A stretch of 64,000 nt of DNA from Flammeovirgaceae bacterium (GCA_016712035.1 JADJRT010000002.1:62001-126000); one strand, 5' to 3'. Counted from the first letter of the stretch, positions 48,287 through 57,920 are shown. Numbers and translations: made by a program. The notes: generated from the sequence alone by a model not told the origin.

Positions 48287-48994
48287 TCACAAAAACTTGC
48301 CTGCCTTCACTTTTATTTTTGAACCCTCTGCCAAGAACACAGATTTAGGTTTCTCGCGACTGAGAAAATCAAACTCGTTTCCATAGACTGAACCAAAATC
48401 CACATCAATTAAATAATCGATGGTTTTATAGACCTCCCATCTCGGATGTTCTACTCCATAGTCGGAAGTTTTAACATCAGTAACTTTTGTATACCCCCAA
48501 TAATGCTCGGTAATAAATTCTTCCTCGCTGTTGACTGCAATTGAAGCTAGTATTGGTTCAGTAATAACTTTAAAACTATTCCATCGTTTCTTCTTCCACT
48601 TATATTCAACTGTGAGATTAGCCGAGGTTTCCCAAACATGCTTCATTGGCATAGTTTCATAGTTCTCTTTATAAATAGTGTTGGCAACAAATGTGAGTGC
48701 AGGCTTAGGCACAATTTCTTTTATAAATACAACTCCTCGTTTCCACTCACCCTCATCCTTGTAGCGAACATAAAATCGTAGGTTTACTTCTTCAAAGTCT
48801 GTGTGGAAAGGAATTTTCAATCCAAGCACTTTTGTATTCTGAAACATAAAACCCACCAGACTGACATAACACGTGCCGTTCCAAAGATCGAATTCAGTTT
48901 TGTTTGGCAGGTAGTGGGCCAACACATTTTTATCTACTGAATAGTTTGCCATTGCCAACTTACGCCATTCTGCTTGTAAAAAAGTTTTACTCAT
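48287..48994 (-). CDS. DUF2071 (YqjF-like) protein
   Basis: 235 residues, PF09844 family: FLQAEWRKLAMANYSVDKNV, LAHYLPNKTEFDLWNGTCYV, SLVGFMFQNTKVLGLKIPFH, FEEVNLRFYVRY and the C-terminal EHYWGYTKV with SVYGNEFDFLSREKPKSVFL. Cytosolic; acetoacetate-decarboxylase-like fold is known for the family, but function is not. Complete, lying between two repeat-rich spacers. Confidence 0.9.
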   Translation of the reverse strand: MSKTFLQAEWRKLAMANYSVDKNVLAHYLPNKTEFDLWNGTCYVSLVGFMFQNTKVLGLKIPFHTDFEEVNLRFYVRYKDEGEWKRGVVFIKEIVPKPALTFVANTIYKENYETMPMKHVWETSANLTVEYKWKKKRWNSFKVITEPILASIAVNSEEEFITEHYWGYTKVTDVKTSDYGVEHPRWEVYKTIDYLIDVDFGSVYGNEFDFLSREKPKSVFLAEGSKIKVKAGKFL

Positions 48995-49255
48995 GAAACA
49001 TCAATAAATTTTTCATTCAATAAATGTATGAGAATTCTCTTTAACCTGATGTAAACGGCAATTTACTTGGTTAAATGCAATGTTTTAGGATTGTTGGTCA
49101 GAGACCAACAATAACTAAGGGGTTTTATTAAATGATGGGGAAATAACATTCCTTAAAGGCGGAGTCTTGCCTCGGCCTCCGCAATAAAAACTAATTAAAT
49201 TATTTCAGTATCTTCTACAAGGAAAACTTAAAGCGAAGACTCCGCTAAGAATTTA
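48995..49255. other. Repeat-bearing spacer with REP-B
   Basis: No gene. 49052-49089 repeats the 47327 stretch (GGCAATTTACTT...GTTTTAGG), 49090-49112 is REP-B (ATTGTTGGTC-AGA-GACCAACAAT), and 49132-49150 (AAATGATGGGGAAATAACAT) repeats a stretch at 44411-44428. Confidence 0.7.
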
Positions 49256-49343
49256 CGTACGACCACGTAGACCCATTTATTAATATAAAGAAACTAATGC
49301 ACTCGGAAGATTGAGGCTGTCAGGTCGGAAGACCTGACAGCAA
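49256..49343 (+). repeat. Solo copy of the RAYT 5' end with its REP-A
   Basis: Matches 45093-45180 with few changes: CGTACGACCACGTAG-CCCATTTA-TAATATAAAGAAACTA and then GATTGAGGCTGTCAGG. Read on the minus strand it begins with ATG and encodes the first seven RAYT residues (MGLRGRT), after which similarity stops. REP-A at 49317-49340 is perfect. Confidence 0.85.
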
Positions 49344-49393
49344 TGGAAAACCTTCTGATGAAGTACGCCAGCAAAAGGTACGGTGTATTAAGG

Positions 49394-49416
49394 ATTGTTG
49401 GTCAGCGACCAACAAT
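49394..49416 (+). repeat. REP-B palindrome
   Basis: ATTGTTGGTC-AGC-GACCAACAAT, identical core to the copy at 45944. Confidence 0.88.
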
Positions 49417-49435
49417 AACCAAGGGGATAAAGAGT

Positions 49436-49520
49436 TCGACCACGTAGACCCACTTACTAAGATAAAGAAACTAATACGAATTAGAGATTGAGCCTGTCAG
49501 GTCGGAAGACCTGACAGCAA
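49436..49520 (+). repeat. Second solo copy of the RAYT 5' end with its REP-A
   Basis: TCGACCACGTAGACCCAC then TTACTAAGATAAAGAAACTA and GATTGAGCCTGTCAGG; the ATG of the RAYT is GTG here. REP-A at 49494-49517 is perfect. It is closer to the active gene's upstream region (TACGAAT) than the copy at 49256. Confidence 0.85.
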
Positions 49521-49576
49521 TAGAAATACTTAACAGGTTCTTAGTGTGTTAGAACTACTTTAGCTTTTATTAATTG

Positions 49577-49600
49577 CTGTCAGGTCTTCCGACCTGACAG
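49577..49600 (-). repeat. REP-A palindrome, inverted
   Basis: CTGTCAGGTC-TTCC-GACCTGACAG, preceded by TTG; inverted to the copy at 49494, so the two form a pair 59 bases apart, as in a BIME. It lies downstream of the comM stop. Confidence 0.92.
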
Positions 49601-49659
49601 AACTCACCGCCCCACCCTCTCTATCCAAACTTCTATATTGAATTGCTTCCGCGAGATGT

Positions 49660-51140
49660 TCAATTTTTAATTTCAGGCGTTCCGGCCAGGTCGGCAATGG
49701 TACGCGAGACTTTTAAAATGCGGTCGTACGCGCGGGCAGAAAGGCCAAGGCGCTCCATCGCAGTTTTTAACAACGTGCGGCCAGCATCGTTGATCACGCA
49801 AATCTCTTTCACCATGTTGGCGGGCATCATGGCATTGCAATAAATATTCTTTTGATCTTTGAAACGTTCGCTCTGCATCTCACGCGCTTTCACCACGCGT
49901 GCGCGAATCTCATCGCTCGTTTCATTTTTACGTAGGGTAGTCATCTGATCAAAACTTACGGGCACAACTTCCACATGCAAGTCAATGCGGTCGAGCAGTG
50001 GGCCGCTTACTTTGCTTAGGTAGCGTTGCACAACGCCCGGCCCGCACACACATTCTTTTTCAGGATGGTTGTAATACCCACACGGGCACGGGTTCATACT
50101 GGCCACCAACATAAAGTTGGCTGGGTAATCAATAGAAACTTTTGCGCGCGAAATCGTTACGCGTCTTTCTTCCATCGGTTGGCGCATTACCTCCAACACG
50201 GTGCGTTTAAATTCCGGCAGCTCATCTAAAAACAAAACACCATTGTGCGATAAAGAAATTTCTCCGGGTTGTGGATTGCCTCCACCGCCAACTAATGCAA
50301 CATCAGAAATTGTATGATGCGGACTTCGATAAGGTCTGGTTGTTATTAAGGTAGCATCGGCACCAACCTTCCCGGCAACGGAATGAATCTTGGTTGTTTC
50401 GAGTGCTTCGTTCAGCGTAAGCGGTGGAAGAATGGAAGGTAGTCGTTTTGCCAACATGGTTTTACCGGCCCCGGGCGGACCAATCATAATCACATTGTGC
50501 CCTCCGGCTGCCGCAATCTCTAACGCACGTTTAATATTTTCCTGACCCTGCACATCTTTAAAATCCGAATCGTAATCGTTGATCTTACTTTGAAACACTT
50601 CGCGGGTATCCATGCGCAGGGTTCAATTTTAATCTTACCTTCAAAGAAGTCAATGGCTTCCTGTAGGGTCTCCACTCCTATTATATCGAGATTATTTACA
50701 ATGGCTGCTTCGCGCGCATTTGACTTCGGTAACACAAATCCTTTAAACTCTTCTTTGCGGGCCTGAATGGCAATGGGCAACACCCCTTTAATGGGGCGAA
50801 GAATTCCATCGAGCGACAACTCGCCCATGATGATATATTTATCTAACTCAACGGCTTCAATTTGCTCGGATGCTTTAAGTACACAAAGTGCAATCGGTAA
50901 ATCATACGCGCTGCCCTCCTTTCGTATATCCGCAGGCGCCAGGTTAACCACCACTTTGTTGCGTGGCATAAACAACTTCAGACTTTTAAAAGATGATTCA
51001 ACCCGGTGCTGACTTTCCTTTACAGCCGTATCGGGCAAGCCGCTCATATGAAAATCTTTGCCTTGCGTTACGTTCACCTCCACCGTAATGGTTCGGGCAT
51101 CTACTCCATACACTGCACCTCCAAAGGTTTTAGCAACCAT
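49660..51140 (-). CDS. YifB/ComM-family Mg-chelatase-like AAA+ ATPase, frameshifted
   Basis: About 510 residues over two frames (51140-50520 and 50613-49660). N-terminal Lon-protease-like domain MVAKTFGGAVYGVDARTITV, HMSGLPDTAVKESQHRVESS; AAA+ core with Walker A GPPGAGKTMLAKRLPS, ISLSHNGVLFLDELPEF (Walker B) and PYRSPHHTISDVALVGGG; Mg_chelatase_C with LSARAYDRILKVSRTIADL. The break is near 50625, after KIKIEP, and continues MDTREVFQSKIND. In transformable bacteria this helicase aids branch migration of incoming DNA; that role here is inferred from the family. Confidence 0.92.
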
Positions 51141-51227
51141 TTTAAATTGACGAATTAAGATTGACGAAGTACGAATTTAATCCTGATAGATCGGGATTGA
51201 ATTACTAATTACGAATATAGAATGGAA

Positions 51228-51809
51228 TTACCCAACCACTTCCTTCTCGATGAGCAAAATAAGGATATGGATGATTTTGATGTGGATTTCCTGAATGCGA
51301 TCGGCATAGCCAAAATGGGGTATGCGCAATTCGATGTCGGCTAAGGGTGCCAACTTGCCACCATCTTTACCCGATAGAATGATCACGGTCATTCCTTTTT
51401 CTTTGGCCGTTTTGGCGGCATTGATAATGTTACTTGAATTTCCACTCGTGCTGATTCCTAAAAGCACATCACCTTTATTGCCCAACGCTTCGAGATAGCG
51501 GGAGAAGACAAACTCATACCCATAGTCGTTGCTTACACAAGAGATGTGGCTCGGATCGCTCACACAAATAGCCGGCATGGCCTTTCGGTTATCGCGATAG
51601 CGACCAGTAAGTTCTTCGGCAAAATGCATGGCATCGCAATGCGAACCACCATTGCCACAGGAAATAACTTTACCCCCTAGTTTGATTGAATTGGCGATGG
51701 CTTTCGCAGCCATCTCGATATTTTTTAGATTATTTTCATCCTTCAAGAAGTTTTGAAGCACATCAGCCGCCTGATTCAGTTCGGCCGCTATCAATGAGGT
51801 ATAACTCAT
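51228..51809 (-). CDS. gmhA: D-sedoheptulose 7-phosphate isomerase
   Basis: First step of ADP-heptose synthesis for lipopolysaccharide core. 193 residues, SIS domain: VISCGNGGSHCDAMHFAEEL, TGRYRDNRKAMPAICVSDPS, LLGISTSGNSSNIINAAKTA, and the catalytic His near the end (IQEIHIKIIHILILLIE). The start overlaps the end of the preceding small gene by 4 bases. No hldE/gmhB gene in the window. Confidence 0.95.
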   Translation of the reverse strand: MSYTSLIAAELNQAADVLQNFLKDENNLKNIEMAAKAIANSIKLGGKVISCGNGGSHCDAMHFAEELTGRYRDNRKAMPAICVSDPSHISCVSNDYGYEFVFSRYLEALGNKGDVLLGISTSGNSSNIINAAKTAKEKGMTVIILSGKDGGKLAPLADIELRIPHFGYADRIQEIHIKIIHILILLIEKEVVG

Positions 51810-52150
51810 AATGACTTTGAATCGGAAGGAGTTACTTCTTTCACTGCTGGATTAGCAGGCTTATTTGCCTCCTGAAAATCATAGACCTTTGCTTTGAGTG
51901 CATTGTTTTCAAGGCGCAAGGCTTCTTGTGCTTTCTCAGCATTCTTGTTTTCAATCCAGGTCCAAACGAAATCAGCCACGAATAACACAACGCCCAATAC
52001 GGCTCCATACTTAAGCATAGAAATCTTGCCATACAATTGCGACAGGATACCAAAATCTTCCTTGTTTGAATCAATGTACATAACAAAGAAGAGTATGATT
52101 AAATGATACCCCCCAAAAATGGCAAAGAAAATGCGTCTTCGTTGATTCAT
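51806..52150 (-). CDS. Small membrane protein with coiled coil, unknown
   Basis: 114 residues: MNQRRRIFFAIFGGYHLIIL membrane helix, a short loop (DSNKEDFGILSQLYGKI), a second helix (YGAVLGVVLFVADFVWTWI), then a coiled coil (NKNAEKAQEALRLENNALKA) and a Pro-rich tail. Overlaps gmhA by 4 bases, so translationally coupled. No family recognised. Confidence 0.7.
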   Translation of the reverse strand: MNQRRRIFFAIFGGYHLIILFFVMYIDSNKEDFGILSQLYGKISMLKYGAVLGVVLFVADFVWTWIENKNAEKAQEALRLENNALKAKVYDFQEANKPANPAVKEVTPSDSKSL

Positions 52151-52229
52151 TATTTTATCAATATAAGAACAAACTTATACTTTTTAGTCTAAATCAAAAA
52201 TGCTTATTAACGTCAAATACTTGCATGGA

Positions 52230-54062
52230 CTACCTTTCAGCCGTTTGAATTGTTACCAACTTACGGTACAAACCATCTTTACTAGTAAGTTGATCGTGGG
52301 TACCTCGTTCTGTAACCTCACCATCCTCAATAACCACAATCTCATCGGCATGTTGAATAGTGCTAAGCCGGTGCGCAATAATAATAGAGGTTCTGTTTTT
52401 CATCAGGTTGAATAAAGCCTCTTGTACCAGGCGCTCCGATTCAGAATCGAGGGCGGAAGTAGCCTCATCCAAAATGAGAATAGGTGGATTTTTAAGAACG
52501 GCACGTGCGATACTTAAGCGCTGGCGCTGGCCACCCGAAAGTTTTGAACCCCGTTCGCCAATCAACGTTTGATAGCCATTTTCTGTTTGCATGATAAAGT
52601 CATGCGCGTTGGCTATTCGTGCTGCCTGAATCACACTCTCTTCGCTAATGTGCGGCATACCAAAGGCTATGTTATTAAAAATTGTATCGTTAAATAAGAT
52701 CGATTCCTGAGTGACAACTCCTATATGACTCCTTAAAGATTCCAATTCGTAATCAGTCAACGAAACTCCGTCAATCTGTACTTCCCCATCAATAGGATCG
52801 TAAAAGCGGGGCACCAAATCTGCCAAAGTAGACTTACCCCCCCGTGATGGCCCAACCAGCGCAAGCGTCTTACCTTTTTCAATGGTTAGATTAATGTTCT
52901 TTAACACGCGCTCTGTCTCATACGCAAAATTTACATTCTTGAATTGAATTCCTTTTTCAAATGATTTAAGTTCAACAGCTCCAGGCTTGTTATGAATCAC
53001 CGGTTTTTCATCTATCAATGAAAAGATACGTTTGGCCGAAGCCGTACCTCGTTGCAACGAAGTAATGCCGTTAGAAAAACTCTTGGCAGGTTGCATGATC
53101 ATAGCGAACACACCCAGGAAACCTAAAAAAGCTTCCGGCTTTAAAGAAGATTCGTCAGACAAAACCATATTGCCGCCAAAATAAATTATGCCCGCAACAA
53201 TGATAACTCCTAAAATTTCAGACACCGGAGCCGACAATTCGTTTTTATAAGCCATCGACTTAGTGGTTTTTCGATAATAAGCCGTTTCGGTTTCAATTTT
53301 TCCGACAACAAAATTTCGGGCATTAAAAGCTTTAATAACGCGCATACCACTAAACGTTTCGTCCAAAATGCTAAGGATTCTACCTAAAGACTCCTGACTT
53401 TCTGTGGCTTGCTTCTTTAATCGTTTTATTATTTCTGCTACTACCGTTCCCGTCAATGGCAAAACCAACAACGTGAATAGAAAAAGCTGAGGCGAAATGG
53501 TAAACAAAACAAAGAAATAAACCAGGATGGTGATGGGTTCGCGCATCACTGCCTTCAAACTATTCATTACTGCGTTCTCTACTTCGTTTACATCGTTGGT
53601 AAACCGGGAGATAAGATCTCCTTTGCGTTCCGTATTAAAGTATCCAATATGTAATTGCGTAACTTTTTTAAAAATATCCATACGAATATTCTTGGTAAGA
53701 TCTACTTTGATTTTTGTCGCAATAACCCGTTCTAAAAATTTAAAAATGTTGGACAGTAATACGGTAGTAACAATTAACGCGCAGATGAACAAGAGCGCAC
53801 TGATTTGTCCGTTATTCTTAATAATGTCTAAAAAGTAATGATTGAAAACGCCTAACAGATAATCCGTTGAAAAAGTGAATTCAGGGATTTCTGGTACTGC
53901 TACCTGCTTATTATCCTGGCCGAAGAGCACAGAAAGCATGGGAATAATAAGTACAATATTGAAGGCACCGAAAACAACACCTAAAAAGGAATATAGAAAA
54001 AAGAAAACCAGCCGTGTTCTTAGTTTATTGGCATAGGAAAGGATTCTAAAAAATATTTTCAT
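52230..54062 (-). CDS. MsbA-like ABC exporter (fused permease and ATPase)
   Basis: 610 residues. Six membrane helices in the first ~330 residues (LVFFFLYSFLGVVFGAFNIV, LLFICALIVTTVLLSNIF, LVYFFVLFTISPQLFLFTLL); ATPase with Walker A GPSRGGKSTLADLVP, Q loop VTQESILFND, signature LSGGQRQRLSIARAVL, Walker B ILILDEATSALDSES and switch His AHRLST. Architecture and size fit lipid A or multidrug half-transporters. The gene lies next to gmhA and a Wzi-like protein, which fits envelope lipid export. Walker A has R at the fourth position, still within the consensus. Confidence 0.93.
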   Translation of the reverse strand: MKIFFRILSYANKLRTRLVFFFLYSFLGVVFGAFNIVLIIPMLSVLFGQDNKQVAVPEIPEFTFSTDYLLGVFNHYFLDIIKNNGQISALLFICALIVTTVLLSNIFKFLERVIATKIKVDLTKNIRMDIFKKVTQLHIGYFNTERKGDLISRFTNDVNEVENAVMNSLKAVMREPITILVYFFVLFTISPQLFLFTLLVLPLTGTVVAEIIKRLKKQATESQESLGRILSILDETFSGMRVIKAFNARNFVVGKIETETAYYRKTTKSMAYKNELSAPVSEILGVIIVAGIIYFGGNMVLSDESSLKPEAFLGFLGVFAMIMQPAKSFSNGITSLQRGTASAKRIFSLIDEKPVIHNKPGAVELKSFEKGIQFKNVNFAYETERVLKNINLTIEKGKTLALVGPSRGGKSTLADLVPRFYDPIDGEVQIDGVSLTDYELESLRSHIGVVTQESILFNDTIFNNIAFGMPHISEESVIQAARIANAHDFIMQTENGYQTLIGERGSKLSGGQRQRLSIARAVLKNPPILILDEATSALDSESERLVQEALFNLMKNRTSIIIAHRLSTIQHADEIVVIEDGEVTERGTHDQLTSKDGLYRKLVTIQTAER

Positions 54063-54071
54063 CCGATTGAC

Positions 54072-55745
54072 TTAAAAATCATAAAGACGCTGTGGGATAT
54101 TCCAGCGCAAAGTTAGGGAAGTAATTGATGAATTAGAGTTGTACGCAGGCAAATCACTTTTGCTTTGGCGGATGATCTGCTTCGCATCAATAAATACATT
54201 GTGTCTAATCATATAAGATGCGGTTAAATCAACAAAGAAAATCGTGTTCTTATTTCCTTGTCCAATCGTATTTCCATAATCCTGTTCCCGGCTTTCATAG
54301 TTTTTCAAAATATCACCGCCCCAATTTTGATCGGTGTCATCACGACCTGGATTGGCATAAAATGCTTTTGCAATCAGGTTAAGTTTAGGAATGGGTTGGT
54401 AGCGAACAATGCCTACCCATTCATTAAAATTAGCTCCCAGTGGATGTGCCAGAGTCTGGCGGTAGTTACTGTAGCTTCCATACTGCGAAAAATGCGCATA
54501 GGTGTAAGGCCTTACCGAATTAAACTCTGCTTGCACATCCAGGTTAGAGACGCCCAGCACATCAATATATTTTACACCTAGTTGCCAGGCATACTTGTTT
54601 GCCCACCATCCGTCACCAGAAGTTATTTCATAAAGTTTAAATTCATCCAACACCAGTTGGCCATATAGTGAAACTCCTTTAAGTGCATTCCACTTAAAGT
54701 CTAAACCCAATAGCGCGTTGTCGCTACTCCCATATTGTTGTTCAATCGCTCTGAAAAAAATAACCGGATTTAAGTATCCGTAGTCGAATGAATTATTATT
54801 GACTGAATCCTGTGGACTAAATACAATGGATTCAAACACCCCAATATTTAATTTCTTGCCAATATTGAAGGTAAGGTGATGAAAGGCCATAAACTTTTCG
54901 GGATAGCGTTCGTTACCGGATGTGCGCGCATCGGCCGCCATCCGATTCATCTGGTAGAGATAATTCAGTTTCCAGACTTTTACATTGGCTCTTAAAAAAA
55001 GTGTAGGCGGTGAATAGTCGGAGAAGATAAGTGACCGATATCCATTGCCAATAAAAGTACGATCGTTGCCAAACTGCAGATAAATATGTTTGCTAACGTT
55101 AAAGTCGATGTAGGCGCGCGCCTGAAAAAAATCCACACCAGAAGTTTTAAAATCTTTCCAAAATCCCTCGTGGGGTACCACGCGATTTCGATCCACTTCC
55201 TCTTGAACATATAAAGGCAATATGGATTGATTTTCTCCAAGGAATGTATAAAAACCAATTTTGCGATCTACCATGCCGCGGATTTCAATGCCCCGGGTGT
55301 TCGTGGTAACCCAGTCGTTGCGGTAACTGTCAAATCCACCCCCTACATACAACACGGGGTTTACATGCAGGTCAAACTCAGGTTTATCAACATAAACAAA
55401 ATCCGATTTATTGCGGTACAGACTTTTAATAAATGGTTTCTTGCTGGTGTTGGTTTCTGGTCGGCTCCATTCCCAACTATCATTGCGCAAAAAATCCCGA
55501 TTGAATTGATCACTACGGGAAGAAAAAATAGCTTCGTTCTGTGAAAGTGTATCCAGGTAACCTACAATCGCATCGCGCTTATACGGTTTTACGGATGTGA
55601 AGAATCCGGTTACAATACGGCCCGATTTTATCTCATACCGATCAATCCAATGATAGTAATCTTCGTTGAGTGTGGCGTTGGTGCTTTGGGCGCCTGCCTT
55701 AAAAAAAGAGGTAAGTACTATGAAACTAAAAAATGCCCTCCTCAT
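54072..55745 (-). CDS. Wzi/RemB-like outer-membrane protein
   Basis: 557 residues, signal peptide MRRAFFSFIVLTSFFKAGAQ and a long alternating beta pattern: FDLHVNPVLYVGGGFDSYRN, TRGIEIRGMVDRKIGFYTFL, RAYIDFNVSKHIYLQFGNDR, TFIGNGYRSLIFSDYSPPTL, FHHLTFNIGKKLNIGVFESI, ending TSLTLRWNIPQRLYDF. The FGNDRTFIGNGYRSL-x-x-SD pattern is typical of PF14052 (capsule assembly Wzi) and of RemB, a gliding-motility surface protein in Flavobacteria. Which of the two roles applies is not decided. Co-directional with the ABC exporter, 9 bases apart. Confidence 0.82.
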   Translation of the reverse strand: MRRAFFSFIVLTSFFKAGAQSTNATLNEDYYHWIDRYEIKSGRIVTGFFTSVKPYKRDAIVGYLDTLSQNEAIFSSRSDQFNRDFLRNDSWEWSRPETNTSKKPFIKSLYRNKSDFVYVDKPEFDLHVNPVLYVGGGFDSYRNDWVTTNTRGIEIRGMVDRKIGFYTFLGENQSILPLYVQEEVDRNRVVPHEGFWKDFKTSGVDFFQARAYIDFNVSKHIYLQFGNDRTFIGNGYRSLIFSDYSPPTLFLRANVKVWKLNYLYQMNRMAADARTSGNERYPEKFMAFHHLTFNIGKKLNIGVFESIVFSPQDSVNNNSFDYGYLNPVIFFRAIEQQYGSSDNALLGLDFKWNALKGVSLYGQLVLDEFKLYEITSGDGWWANKYAWQLGVKYIDVLGVSNLDVQAEFNSVRPYTYAHFSQYGSYSNYRQTLAHPLGANFNEWVGIVRYQPIPKLNLIAKAFYANPGRDDTDQNWGGDILKNYESREQDYGNTIGQGNKNTIFFVDLTASYMIRHNVFIDAKQIIRQSKSDLPAYNSNSSITSLTLRWNIPQRLYDF

Positions 55746-55888
55746 ATATTATCCTTCTATTAAGCAGTATAAAAACGGGGAACTAGCTTTAGATATTCCA
55801 ATATAGCAGAACCGTGGCAACCCCCTCTAATTTCCCGAAATTAGCCTACAATCATAACAATTTCTTAGCAAATTTGGGGATTAATGCC

Positions 55889-55918
55889 TTGCTTTTCGGG
55901 ACCGTTTTCATACTTTTG
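55889..55918 (+). promoter_or_regulatory. Bacteroidetes-type promoter of rpmE2
   Basis: TTGC at 55889-55892 (weak -33), 18-base spacer, TACTTTTG at 55911-55918 (good TAnnTTTG -7 box), 22 bases before the rpmE2 ATG. Confidence 0.6.
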
Positions 55919-55940
55919 CAGTCCTTTAATAAAATAGAAT

Positions 55941-56186
55941 ATGAAAAAAGGCATTCACCCTGAGTATAAAGACGTAGTTTTTTGGGATACTACAAGCGAT
56001 TTCAAGTTTTTGAGCCGCTCTACTTCAGTTCCTAAAGAGACCATCACCTGGGAAGATGGTAAGGAATATCCGGTAATTAAAGTGGAAGTTAGTTCAGCTT
56101 CGCACCCCTTCTATACAGGTAAGAAAATGTTTCTGGATACGGCTGGTCGTGTTGAGAAGTTCCAGAAGAAATACGGAAAGAAATAA
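55941..56186 (+). CDS. rpmE2: Ribosomal protein bL31, type B
   Basis: 81 residues. MKKGIHPEYKDVVFWDTTSD, ETITWEDGKEYPVIKVEVSS and ASHPFYTGKKMFLDTAGRVE are characteristic of type B bL31. The zinc Cys ribbon of type A is absent, the form often used under zinc limitation, although in Bacteroidetes it is commonly the only copy. Own promoter and terminator. Confidence 0.97.
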   Translation: MKKGIHPEYKDVVFWDTTSDFKFLSRSTSVPKETITWEDGKEYPVIKVEVSSASHPFYTGKKMFLDTAGRVEKFQKKYGKK

Positions 56187-56213
56187 AGAATTTCTTCTTA
56201 GCGTGTTTTGCTT

Positions 56214-56240
56214 AAAAAGGTCTCCCACTGAGACCTTTTT
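56214..56240 (+). terminator. Intrinsic terminator of rpmE2
   Basis: AAAAAGGTCTC (56214-56224), loop CCACT, GAGACCTTTTT (56230-56240), perfect 11-bp arms followed by T. Confidence 0.93.
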
Positions 56241-56274
56241 TATTTTGAGGGTGGCTCAAAAATAATTCAAACTA

Positions 56275-56340
56275 TCAGGTTGAGCCTGTCGAAACCTAAT
56301 TTCCAAGGTGGATTAGCCTTCGATAAACTCAGACTGACTA
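56275..56340. repeat. TTCGA/CTCA-type intergenic repeat
   Basis: GGTTGAGCCTGTCGAAACC (56278-56296) faces GCCTTCGATAAACTCAGACT (56316-56335): imperfect inverted arms with the cores GAG...TCGAA and TTCGA...CTC. Similar sequences are common between Bacteroidetes genes. Not related to REP-A, B or C. Confidence 0.55.
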
Positions 56341-56426
56341 CCAAAGTTTATTTGATACAGCCTCTTTTTATTTTGGAGTAACCTTAGCCACTTGTCATTC
56401 GGAATTGATCAACCTAATTTAGCGAC

Positions 56427-57625
56427 ATGAATTTGATTTTGTTCGATAACCCAACCATTCGTCAAAACCTGTTGCCCTTTACTTTCACCCGGCCAGTTGC
56501 AAGCATTAGAGTAGGTATTCTTACTATAGCGGAAAAGTGGGAAAAGTATCTTGGGGTAAAAGCTTCTTATGCAACCGAAGCTTACTTATCAAAAAAATTC
56601 CCACTTCATCATCAGGCCGATAATCTCTGGATCAATGGAGCGGTATGCCCTAACACATCCTTCGTTAAAGCTATCAAAGAATTGAAGTTGGGTGATGCGC
56701 TAAGTCAAGACGAAGTGGTGCTTGCCGTGCGAACGCAAGATTCTGAAGTACCTGAAGTAATTACTGGAGCGATCCACGCGTTTACCCAACCGGTTACTGT
56801 TATTGATCAGGTTTGGAAGATTTATCAAAAAAACGGAGCCGAGATTCGCGAAGACTTTGCCTTACTAACCCAGGGCCGTAAATCCGCTGCTATACAAGAT
56901 TCCTTCACCCGGATTTATAATCCGGATCAGGTATTTCTTGAACAAGGCGTTCAAATAAAAGCAGCTTTGCTGAACGCAGAAAATGGTCCTATCTATTTAG
57001 GGAAAAATTCTGTTGTACACGAAGGCGCGTTAATCCGTGGCCCATTCGCTTTGTGTGAAGACTCGCACGTTAATATGGGCGCAAAAGTTCGGGGCGATAC
57101 TACGGTAGGTCCGCATTCCAAAATTGGAGGCGAAGTGAGTAATTCCGTTATTTTTGGCTACAGCAATAAATCGCACGATGGGTTTTTGGGCAATTCGGTT
57201 ATTGGCGAGTGGTGCAACATTGGTGCTGATTCCAACACCTCGAACCTGAAAAACAATTACGAGAATATTAAACTGTGGAATTACGCGAAAGGCGGATTCA
57301 AAGATACGGGCCTTATGTTTTGCGGACTCATGTTTGGGGATCATAGTAAGTGTGGTATCAACACTATGTTTAATTCGGGTACCGTAGTGGGCGTAAATGC
57401 CAGTATTTTGGTGATGGCTATCCTCGTAATTTCGTTCCTTCTTTTGCGTGGGGTGGTGCCGCAGGATTCACCACGTATCAACTGGATAAGGCCTTGGATA
57501 CAGCAAGCAAAGCGATGGCTCGAAGAAATGTTGTGTTAACAGAAATCGATGGAGAGATTTTTAAAACTATTTTGATGAATCTTCAAACTATCGGGTTTGG
57601 GAAAAGAAATAACAGATTTCATTAA
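56427..57625 (+). CDS. GlmU-like sugar-nucleotidyl/acyltransferase family protein, frameshifted
   Basis: About 399 residues. N-terminal part begins MNLILFDNPTIRQNLLPFTF; the second half is a left-handed beta-helix of hexapeptide repeats (IYLGKNSVVHEGALIRGPFA, LCEDSHVNMGAKVRGDTTVG, SNSVIFGYSNKSHDGFLGNS, VIGEWCNIGADSNTSNLKNN). The open frame to 57539 ends in an unlikely tail; one extra T in the run at 57406-57409 gives SIFGDGYPRNFVPSFAWGGA and a proper end at 57625. Bacteroidetes keep this divergent GlmU-like protein in addition to true GlmU; its nucleotide-binding motif is weak, so substrate unknown. Confidence 0.85.
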
Positions 57626-57637
57626 GAACAAGCGCTA

Positions 57638-57920
57638 ATGAAAGTTTTATGTATAGTACTGGGTGCCGTTTTCCTGAGTCTGGGGATACTCCATTTCAAT
57701 TGGGCCGTTGGCGGTCCATTGCTACCTTGCTACTGCCTTGCTCTATTTTATTTTTTTCAATCTGGTTTAATAAACTTTAGTCGGGTAGAATGGATATTCA
57801 AATATGGTGGTTGGATTATTCCAGCTATCTTTCTTTTACGCTATCGGAAATACATGGTTTTAAAAATACGAAAAACAGAGTTCAAATTAGACTCTATTCT
57901 TTTCACCTGTTCGGTGAATT
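57638..57920 (+). pseudogene. DUF3995 membrane protein, badly damaged
   Basis: Start MKVLCIVLGAVFLSLGILHF and NWAVGG match DUF3995 (family starts with a helix and H-x-x-W-a-x-GG). After GG about 30 residues of the family are missing and the text continues ALFYFFQSGLINF, GGWIIPAIFLLR. Later parts fit only with several small gaps (expected RAIGDFKYVGFF, seen as LRYRKYMVLKIRKTEF). The 3' end is lost into the start of holB. Either a decayed gene or a locus with many consensus deletions. Confidence 0.55.

Noticed and set aside
44345..49659. Prophage or integrative element
   Set aside because: No integrase, structural or conjugation genes and no attachment duplication; the genes between the repeats are ordinary.
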